Below are positions 57,728-64,000 of a DNA stretch of 64,000 bases, piece after piece. The notes beneath the pieces were generated by a model that was given only the letters and a program-made list of their open reading frames with translations, did no database searches and had not been told where the DNA came from. The DNA lies in assembly GCA_963807225.1 (NCBI GenBank), contig CAWEAD010000006.1, positions 66,392 to 130,391 of the forward strand, in the 5' to 3' direction. Numbering within the stretch: position 1 is the first letter of the stretch; each line of letters begins with the position of its first letter. This DNA is from JAGVGT01 sp963807225. Its GTDB lineage: Bacteria > Desulfobacterota > Desulfobulbia > Desulfobulbales > JAGXFP01. A program made the translations under genes and the position numbers.

Positions 57728-57930
57728 CTTCTTTGCTCTTCCTCCTGGGCCAGGCCCCTTGATGCATGGCCGCGAATGCGGTCCATGGTTTGGCTTCCGG
57801 TTTGACATTATGCTGGAAGTCAATTATGTCTTCAGCCTTTAAAGGATTGGAGGCGCCGCAGTGCGTGCCCTTTTATTCAACCTCCCGTTAATTCGGGATC
57901 ACCTGTAGGAAACTGAAAAGGAGTATGACA

Positions 57931-58167
57931 ATGGTAAAGGCTAAGGCTAAGGCTAAAAAGAAAAACCCCGATTACAAACTCATCGAGAAGCGGAGCAAAC
58001 GCTGGGCCGTGCTCGGCAAGGACGGCAAGTACATCAGCGGCGAAGAGAAGGTGAAGATTCTGATCAAGGAAGGCAAGATCAAGATTGCTAAGCCCAAGAA
58101 GAAGGTGGAAGAGCCGGTCGAGGAAGCCCCTGTCGAGGAAGCCCCTGCCGAAGAGAAGGCCGAGTAG
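57931..58167 (+). CDS. Small Lys/Glu-rich protein of unknown function
   Basis: 78 residues. Basic N-terminus (MVKAKAKAKKKNPDYKLIEK), a central folded-looking part (RWAVLGKDGKYISGEEKVKI), and an acidic tail with repeats PVEEAPVEEAPAEE. ATG 57931 has AAGGAG 7 bases upstream. Charge separation suggests a nucleic-acid-binding or ribosome-linked role, but this is a guess. A terminator follows. Confidence 0.8.
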   Translation: MVKAKAKAKKKNPDYKLIEKRSKRWAVLGKDGKYISGEEKVKILIKEGKIKIAKPKKKVEEPVEEAPVEEAPAEEKAE

Positions 58168-58193
58168 TCACCTCCGTCCTGATCTGTTTTTCT

Positions 58194-58231
58194 AAAAGCC
58201 CTTATCTGATAATGGATAAGGGCTTTTTTTG
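58194..58231 (+). terminator. Terminator after the Lys/Glu-rich gene
   Basis: AAAGCCCTTATC pairs with GATAAGGGCTTT around a short loop, followed by a T-run. Confidence 0.93.
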
Positions 58232-58256
58232 TGGAATGATCTCACTGTCCGTAACA

Positions 58257-58294
58257 AAAAAAGAGGCCCCTGCTTTACACAGGGGCCTCTTTGC
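58257..58294. terminator. Second hairpin, bidirectional type
   Basis: AAAGAGGCCCCTG and CAGGGGCCTCTTT form a perfect 13-bp stem with a 7-base loop and A/T flanks. It probably backs up the preceding terminator or stops transcription from the right. Confidence 0.75.
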
Positions 58295-58432
58295 TCTTTG
58301 TGGCGCGGCAGTCAACACCCCTCTGCATTCTTAATTCTGCCTTCTAACTTGTGGGCAACGGCATGGGTGGTCAAGGTCGCCCACCGCCAGGACGTGTACA
58401 GGTAACTCCCTCTTCACATCTTAATCCGGAAT

Positions 58433-59466
58433 TTATCTGGAATTGAGTTGGCCACAGGCCGCCAAGACATCGTCGCCTTTAGCGCTTCTGATTAAAGTTG
58501 GAATTTTAAAGGTATCCAAAACTTCTTTAAACCTGTCAACTTTGGCCGAATCAGGCCGTTTGTAAGGTGATCCCGGGAATGAGTTAAAGGGAATCAGGTT
58601 GATATAAGCACTTTTGCCAGCCAGGATCGTGCCCAATTTTTCCGCATCAGCGGCAGAATCATTAAAATCTTCGATCAGGATATATTCATAGGTAATGAAT
58701 TGTTTTTTACTTAAAGGGATCCGGTCGATATAGGCCAACACTTCATCCAGTGGATATTTTCTGTTGAGGGGAATAAGTTCATTTCTTTTTTCGGCAAAGG
58801 GTGAATGCAGAGATAAGGCCAGGTTGACGCCGGGAATTTCCTCCCGCCATCTCTTCAGGCCAGGAAGATAACCGGAAGTTGAAATGGTAATCTTCTGCCC
58901 CCCGATTGAAGTTCCGTGTTTTGCTAAAAATATTTCGCAGGCTTTTTTCACCGCCTCAAAATTATGTAAAGGTTCGCCCTGCCCCATAAAAACAATATTT
59001 AAAATCCGCTCCTCGCCAGGCCGGTTTTTCGCGAGCCAACGCCAAGCCTCGAGAAACTGGCCGACAATTTCAGTTGGTCGTCAAATTTCTGGTCAGCCCC
59101 TGTTTGCCGGTAGAACAAAAAGAGCAATTCATCGCACAGCCGACCTGCGATGAAAGGCAGATGGAATATTTGTTATGAAACGGGATCAGGACGGTTTCAA
59201 TCTGTATGCTGGTCGCGAAGCTTGAACAGAAATTTTACGGTTCGATCTTTTGCTTCATGAACCGTATCTATTTCGGGCAGGGAAAAGTCGAAATTATCCT
59301 GAAAAAAGGCCAATGAACCTTTGGCAATTTTCTCCCGGCATGGCGCCTTTTCTTTTTTCTTATAATGCCAATTAAAAAGAATCGCCGCGGCTGAGCGGTT
59401 TAAATCGTTCTGCTTCAGGATCATTTCTAAATCAGAATGATTCAGATCATAAAAAGATGTTTTCAA
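58433..59466 (-). CDS. RlmN-like methyltransferase copy 2, frameshifted as assembled
   Basis: A second RlmN-type radical SAM protein. It begins MKTSFYDLNHSDLEMILKQN at 59466; shifts frame near 59210 and 59075 (one extra base each); and ends at 58433. Repaired length is about 343 residues with CAMNCSFC, MGQGEPLHN and the C-terminal LAACGQL. It is noticeably more AT-rich and divergent from the copy at 24288, so it was probably acquired. Errors or decay cannot be told apart from sequence alone. Confidence 0.85.
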
Positions 59467-59596
59467 AAAATGTCTCTGGTTAATATCAATATTTTACCAA
59501 TACCCAATATCTTTAAATATTGGCTTTGCCAGCGCAATTATATGAATATGGGGTCAGGCCCCTACCCGGACTTAAACTAGAAATTGAGAGCACTGG

Positions 59597-59616
59597 TCAA
59601 GCAAAGACCTGCCCCT
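59597..59616. repeat. Dispersed repeat, copy 1
   Basis: TCAAGCAAAGACCTGCCCCT here matches TCAAGCAAAGATCTGACCCC at 61474-61494 apart from two substitutions. Nearby GGGGTCAGGCCCC at 59550 is related. Confidence 0.55.
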
Positions 59617-59632
59617 TTATTTTGATGAATTA

Positions 59633-60259
59633 CTACAATTTGTCATCATTTAGTCTTTGAAGGTCTTTCTTCTCAACTAATGCCACTTTCACCTTTTCTT
59701 GTTCATTTAATTTAAAAAAGCGTGGATCAGTGTATTCCAATCTATAAAGGCCCATGTATTTCACAATTTTTATTTCTGTTCTTTCATCAACATTCCAAAC
59801 TGTCGAGTTTTGAAGTGTCAATAGTACCCCAAAACTCTTTTTATGAGCGCCATGTTTCTTATCCAAAACACTCGTTAATCCTTCCAGGTATTTTGGTGTT
59901 GTCTTTAGATTTGATTTAACAGAGAAAAGTCGCTTTGTTTGCGGTGTAAAATGAAGGTCAATTGAAACACGTTCATCAAGCAGGTCTGTATGATACGTGA
60001 GGACCATTATCTTTGATGTTTCTTTAAAAAGATTCGCGTTAAAATGGGCGCTTGGGATCCCATATTTTTGACCATCAATAATACCCAAATCGCGTTGTTG
60101 AGCTAAACCAAATATTTGCTTTAATGTTGACCCCGATTGGAACCCATCAAACTCAAAAGCCATTACTTGTTCTGCAGAAAGGCAAAAAGTAATAAATAAC
60201 AATAAACAGAATCCTATTTTATAACCTACTGAGGTTTTTCTTTTATTTGAAAATTGCAT
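59633..60259 (-). CDS. Exported protein of unknown function
   Basis: 208 residues with a signal peptide (IGFCLLLFITFCLSAEQVMA). The mature part is mixed alpha/beta (STLKQIFGLAQQRDLGIIDG; RLEYTDPRFFKLNEQEKV). No family recognised. The AT-rich codon use differs from the first 57 kb, suggesting recent acquisition. Confidence 0.75.
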   Translation of the reverse strand: MQFSNKRKTSVGYKIGFCLLLFITFCLSAEQVMAFEFDGFQSGSTLKQIFGLAQQRDLGIIDGQKYGIPSAHFNANLFKETSKIMVLTYHTDLLDERVSIDLHFTPQTKRLFSVKSNLKTTPKYLEGLTSVLDKKHGAHKKSFGVLLTLQNSTVWNVDERTEIKIVKYMGLYRLEYTDPRFFKLNEQEKVKVALVEKKDLQRLNDDKL

Positions 60260-60448
60260 TGGGTAGTCCTTTAATTTCTTAACCGCCGAACGGCTGTTGT
60301 CAGTGGGGAAATGGCCGCAGTCAGGTTTACCACTGACTATTTAGTCAGCGCTCATTTTTTGCAAATCAGAATAAAAAGCACAGTAACTTAACCTCACCGA
60401 CAATTCAAATTCCTTTGAATATATCGCAAAAAGGATTTTATTGCGCAG

Positions 60449-61425
60449 ATGGGTATGAACATTGACAGTTACATTGAATTATTCAAGAAACTGCGGACTG
60501 ACAAGAACCGGAACAGGTGGACTGGTTTAACCAATAACCAAGCCCCACATAAGCCCTTCCTGCTGCTCTCGATCCTTGATCATATCGCCGAAGGACTGAT
60601 CTCCGGCAACTTCATCTCTCCCGACTATGAGCTGGTCGATACCTTCAGCCGATACTGGTCCAGGATCATGCCGCTCGGAACCAGCGGCAACATGGCCTAC
60701 CCTTTCTTTCACATGGAAGGAGAGTCATTCTGGCATCTGGTTCCCAGGCCAGGAACCTTGGCTCCGGTCGGCAAAGCCGTCACCTCAATCAAACTGATCA
60801 ATGAACTTTTTCTGGGCGCAAAGCTGGATGAAGAGCTGTTTCCCCTTCTCCAGATGAAACAGTCGCACGACATACTGCGGGAAGCCCTGATCTCCGGCTA
60901 TTTCGCCCAGGATGTGCAACCGGTGCTCCGCGAACAGGGCGCGATCAATAAAGACGCCTTTGATTACAGTCAGAAACTGCTGGAAACATCCGAACCGCAA
61001 CCCGAGACTATTTACGAAAACCCCGATATCGACCGAGGCCGAAGGGTCCGGGACCAAGGCTTCCGCCGGGCCATCGTCAATCTCTACGAGCACCGCTGTT
61101 CGCTATGCGGGATCAGGATGATGACCCCGGCCGGCCATACGGTGGTCGAAGCCGCCCATATTGAGCCTTGGTGCGTCAACCATAACGATCTGCCTACCAA
61201 TGGGCTGGCTCTCTGTCGCCTCTGCCACTGGTCGTTTGATGAAGGTTTGATGACGGTGGGGAAAAACTACGAGGTAAAGGTTTCAAAAATAGTCAGGCTG
61301 GACAACAATTTTCCCGGCCATATCCTACCCTCTCCGACCGCCCGATTTTTAAGCCCGACCAGGGCAAACACTGGCCGGATCAGGAGAATTTGGAGTATCA
61401 CAGAAAGAAGGTTTTTATCAGGTAA
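60449..61425 (+). CDS. HNH endonuclease-like protein, 3' frameshift
   Basis: About 325 residues after repair. The N-terminal domain (NQAPHKPFLLLSILDHIAEG) is the type found in restriction-like HNH proteins. The HNH motif is RCSLCGIRM then VVEAAHIEPW and LCRLCHWSFDEG. Near 61329 one base is missing; the repaired frame ends FKPDQGKHWPDQENLEYHRK, which is the usual family end, at TAA 61423. As written it runs to 61438 with unrelated residues. Stand-alone, so restriction or defence role is only suggested. Confidence 0.82.
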
Positions 61426-61473
61426 AAAAGTCTCGTGAGTATTAGTCTCAACGTTCAACTTCTAGAGCAAGAG

Positions 61474-61494
61474 TCAAGCAAAGATCTGACCCCT
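61474..61494. repeat. Dispersed repeat, copy 2
   Basis: Partner of 59597-59616. Both lie outside genes, next to acquired-looking sequence. Confidence 0.55.
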
Positions 61495-61626
61495 CTAACA
61501 CACGGTAGACTTCTTCAGGGTGGGGCTTACTTCCCTTCGGTGGGTTCAGGCTGTTTGTCCATTGTCTGGCCAACCAGCTTTACGTATTGTTCCTTGGTTC
61601 TACATCAAAAAAATTAGTGGCCGACT

Positions 61627-61863
61627 TCACACCGGGTACGTCTTCGCCAACGGGAAGCAGACTTCCGCAGCCATATCCAGGACAGGCTGATTCTTGTCGA
61701 GATAGGCGGCGACAACGACAACCTGGCAGCTTCCATAGTCGTTGTTCTTCTGTGCCTCGGCCAGCTGCTTTTCCCAATCAAGCTTGCCAAGGTGCGTTTC
61801 CGGTCGGGTGCCACAGCCACTGAATGCAAAAGCAACCAGGAACAACAGAAAACCATTCTTCAT
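61627..61863 (-). CDS. Small lipoprotein of unknown function
   Basis: 78 residues with a lipoprotein signal (FLLFLVAFAFSGC, lipobox FSGC) and a short helical body with two further cysteines (SCQVVVVAAYLDKNQ, EVCFPLAK). No family recognised. Confidence 0.65.
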   Translation of the reverse strand: MKNGFLLFLVAFAFSGCGTRPETHLGKLDWEKQLAEAQKNNDYGSCQVVVVAAYLDKNQPVLDMAAEVCFPLAKTYPV

Positions 61864-62047
61864 TTGGGACACCCATCTTCCATTGGTTCCTCGAATTATG
61901 CGATTCGTACTGCCGTATCTACAGGCTCTTCAGCTCAAAAGCCAAGAGCGGACTTGATAATCACATCAAAGGCACATCCTCCAGCTGTCAGAAGCAGACC
62001 TCTGCTAAGCTGAAGAAAGAGACCAATCTTTCGCAGAGGAGATGTCT

Positions 62048-62164
62048 ATGCAAATGTACGCCGGAATCGATTTACATTCAAACAACAATTACCTGGCAGT
62101 ATGCGACGAGGAAGAAAGGGTAAGGCTTACAGCCCGCTTTTTGATACCGAAAAGAGACCTCTAA
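62048..62164 (+). pseudogene. IS110-family transposase N-terminal fragment
   Basis: 38 codons begin MQMYAGIDLHSNNNYLAVCD, the start of IS110-type DEDD transposases, after a GAGGAG ribosome site. It ends at TAA 62162; the rest of the transposase is missing. A remnant of an insertion. Confidence 0.75.
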
Positions 62165-62200
62165 GGCCTGAAATCGCCTGATTTTCAAAGAAGATTGACA

Positions 62201-62286
62201 TGATATCAAATAGTTAGCTTGGTCCGACCCCAGCCGAACAATAATGAATGGTGTGATATCAAACAGTTAGCTTGGTCTGACCCCAG
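62201..62286. repeat. Two 33-base direct repeats
   Basis: TGATATCAAATAGTTAGCTT with GGTCCGACCCCAG at 62201-62233 is repeated with two changes at 62254-62286. Just downstream of the IS110 fragment. A related motif is at 55630. Confidence 0.85.
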
Positions 62287-62302
62287 AACCAACATTACTT
62301 CG

Positions 62303-62352
62303 AAAAAAGGGGACAGATCTATTTTTCAATTAATAAATCTGTCCCCTTTTTC
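62303..62352. repeat. Palindromic GGGGACAGAT repeat (REP-like)
   Basis: AAAAGGGGACAGATCTATT pairs with AATAAATCTGTCCCCTTTT (one mismatch). This GGGGACAGAT palindrome type is common in many bacterial genomes beside transposase remnants. Confidence 0.75.
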
Positions 62353-62410
62353 GTCCGATATTCACATGAGCAACAAAGAAATATGGGGAGTATCCCTGGT
62401 TTCCTGGTAT

Positions 62411-62448
62411 AAAAAAAGGGCTGCGGACCGAAGTCCGTAGCCCTTTTT
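62411..62448 (-). terminator. Strong terminator read on the minus strand
   Basis: GGGCTACGGAC and GTCCGCAGCCC pair around a TTCG loop, followed on the minus strand by seven T. It ends a transcript coming from 62.5 kb, where a tRNA-like T-arm is found. Confidence 0.8.
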
Positions 62449-62459
62449 GGTCGAAAATC

Positions 62460-62530
62460 GGCAGGGGGCAGAAAAGATTCGAACTTTTGCCCACCTGAAC
62501 CCCATAAAGGCCAGGGGGCCGGATCATCTT
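62460..62530 (-). other. tRNA-like 3' relic (T-arm consensus)
   Basis: On the minus strand AAAAG-TTCGAAT-CTTTT is a perfect T-arm (GTTCGAATC, 62472-62488), followed by CTGCCCC, but no matching 5' acceptor, anticodon arm or CCA end is found. It lies before a terminator and at the edge of AT-rich DNA. Probably a decayed tRNA or attachment site. Confidence 0.35.
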
Positions 62531-62892
62531 CCTGCAATTACGCAACTATTTGATTATGTGTCATCCAACCAAAGAAACAATAGAAGCAAAACAGGAAAAA
62601 AACAATGACTGGCACAAAACTGGCGTAGTGAACAAATTTATGCCTGGTTTGCCTTGGCTTGAATAACAACCTGAATCTTTAATTGCCCATTGTTGATAGT
62701 GCTTTGGTCGGCTAGATTGTCTTGAGATAGCTCACTTAGAAGGTATTCTATTTATTAGCTTACACAATAAACCCTCCGAGGGATAGATTGTGCGGATGTA
62801 ATATATACTTTAAAATCGAGCCATTCTAGCAGGGATAACATATTAATCTTAGGATATTATCCGGTAACAGTTGAATTTTATGAGTTAAATCT

Positions 62893-63575
62893 ATGTCATC
62901 TGACAAGAACAAAATCCTTCTACTTCAGTCTGGAGGAAGAGACTCAGCTGTTGCTGCTGCTACTCTCCTTTCCACAGGCAAGGATGTATTCGCAGTAACT
63001 TTACTTAGCAGTGAGGCCCCAGATATCAGATTACCCCTAGTACGTGCTAATGAGATCTTACAGATTTCCCATGACTATTCCTGGGCAGCAATTGAATATT
63101 CAGAATGGCACGCAGAAATAAAACAAGAACTATTAGGTTACAAAAACTTTGAGCAAGTACTACCAAAATCATGCCTGATTTGCGCAATAGCCAGGCTAAC
63201 AGCTTCGATCAATATATGCCGAGCCCTTGGCATAAGAAAAATCGCAGTTGGATACACTGAATACCAAAGTGACTGGGCCGAGCAAACAAGCCACTCAATA
63301 GAATGCCAGAATAAGCAGTTAAAGAAATTCGGGATCTAATTAAATAATAGGCCAGACATCTCTCTTCAAAAAGAGACGCAGAAAGATACCTGCAAGAGAA
63401 TGGTTTAACTCAATACTCTTTGGAAAATCCCTGCTGTGTTTCTGCGCAAGGAACGCAACCAGTTCCACAGGAATTAACGACCCTGTTGATAGAAAGAGGC
63501 TTTAAGTATAGGCAAAACAAAACCCCCAAACTCAAAATAGTTGAGAATATAGGGAAGATAAGACTATGCCTTTAG
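62893..63575 (+). CDS. PP-loop ATPase (QueC-like), frameshifted as assembled
   Basis: N-terminal ATP-pyrophosphatase motif LLLQSGGRDSAVAAATLL, followed by SCLICAIARLTASINICRAL, which holds two cysteines. The frame stops at 63339, but a second frame from about 63350 continues with SKRDAERYLQENGLTQYSLE and NPCC, to TAG 63573. One missing base in the AT-rich stretch near 63345 would join them, for about 226 residues. Adenylates a substrate before amidation or thiolation; which one is unknown. The stop overlaps the next gene, so both form an operon. Confidence 0.72.
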
Positions 63576-64000
63576 CAGACCAAATCACAATTTACGCAGC
63601 AGCGCTAGCATCAACATTGACATTAATGCGAATTCTTTCCGGCATTACTGGTTCAATGCCGATCAGAAGGGCTTTGTTACACTCATCATTCTCCAGCGCA
63701 ATAGCACTATTTATAGCTGCAGTTGCAAAGTCAGTCTCCTTATTCCCTTATTTACAACAAGTGATTCATGATAACTTAGCTTGGTTTTCATCATTTTGCA
63801 AAACAGCATTATTCATAATATGGCTATTAGCCATATTATATTATTTTGGGTTTAGCTTTTTATTAAGGCTATATACAAGAACGATACGATTTAAAGATTA
63901 TGGAGTATTTACTAATTTAAGGTCAACACCACCAGCACGATTATACAGAATAATAAAGAGATTAATAAAGAAGGATAAAAAAGAATACGAAATAACAAAG
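63566..64000 (+). CDS. Membrane protein of unknown function (3' truncated by window)
   Basis: Open frame from ATG 63566 to the window end, 145 codons so far. Hydrophobic segments: IYAAALASTLTLMRILSGI, SSAIALFIAAVAKSVSL and ALFIIWLLAILYYFGFSF, then a basic tail (RIIKRLIKKDKKEY). Overlaps the PP-loop gene by 10 bases, so coupled. Very AT-rich. No family recognised. Confidence 0.65.
   Translation, partial: MPLADQITIYAAALASTLTLMRILSGITGSMPIRRALLHSSFSSAIALFIAAVAKSVSLFPYLQQVIHDNLAWFSSFCKTALFIIWLLAILYYFGFSFLLRLYTRTIRFKDYGVFTNLRSTPPARLYRIIKRLIKKDKKEYEITK

Noticed and set aside
62460..62530. tRNA-Sec gene that would serve the selenoproteins
   Set aside because: No 8-bp acceptor pairing, no long variable arm and no CCA end; only the T-arm fits.
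1..64000. CRISPR array, rRNA operon or complete tRNA gene
   Set aside because: No regularly spaced repeats, no rRNA sequence and no full cloverleaf was seen.

Overview
The window reads as a chromosome segment of a GC-rich, anaerobic, autotrophic bacterium, most likely in the Desulfobacterota (deltaproteobacterial sulfate reducer or sulfur disproportionator type). The reasons are a bacterial-type CODH/ACS (Wood-Ljungdahl) cluster, an HdrA/MvhD redox module, three selenoproteins in a row, and accessory families common in that phylum (DUF6178-like protein, SH3/anchor protein, bacteriohemerythrin). The taxonomic call is inference; no rRNA gene is present.

1-17.3 kb: a plus-strand carbon and energy cluster. 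Order: folD (5' truncated), cooS/acsA, metF, acsD, acsB, acsC, then a very large selenocysteine formate dehydrogenase fused to a GltD-like NAD(P)H/FAD module, a tandem-domain HdrA selenoprotein and an MvhD selenoprotein, closed by a strong terminator. Each of the three UGA codons sits in the family's known Sec/Cys position and has a SECIS-like hairpin just downstream. metF and acsB carry eight single-base insertions as assembled. Removing them restores full-length conserved proteins, so I annotate both as genes with likely sequence errors.

17.4-22.6 kb: signalling and envelope region. It holds a CheY-like regulator, an OmpR-type regulator with its (frameshifted) histidine kinase, a DUF347 membrane protein, two PepSY proteins preceded by the same direct-repeat operator, and a YkgJ-like protein whose 3' end runs into a relic of a histidine kinase. 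The layout suggests duplication followed by decay.

22.8-57.5 kb: mostly ordinary housekeeping. It includes an SpmA-SpmB fusion, rlmN, a radical SAM protein, serC, miaA-pgsA-recJ, purB, miaB, a PHP phosphoesterase, a DUF6178-like protein, putA, a 747-residue unknown protein, ywbE, a class A PBP, a CBS protein, an SRAP protein, an alcohol dehydrogenase, a eukaryote-like PFK-2/FBPase-2, an overlooked 37-residue lysine-rich gene with a long terminator, MORN, hemerythrin, a ZraP-like protein and MscS. Relics of ywbE and of a Fic protein are also present.

57.9-64 kb: an accessory, more AT-rich tail. It has a second, frameshifted rlmN, an unknown exported protein, an HNH endonuclease, a small lipoprotein, an IS110-family fragment, REP-like repeats, a tRNA T-arm-like relic backed by a terminator, and an AT-rich two-gene unit (PP-loop ATPase plus membrane protein) that runs off the end.

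Together, folD, metF and CODH/ACS would make or oxidise acetyl-CoA through C1 units. The adjacent formate dehydrogenase-HdrA-MvhD set is the plausible electron-handling partner, linking formate, NAD(P)H and ferredoxin. No acsE, cooC, hdrB, hdrC or selenocysteine-insertion gene (selA, selB, selC) lies in this window.
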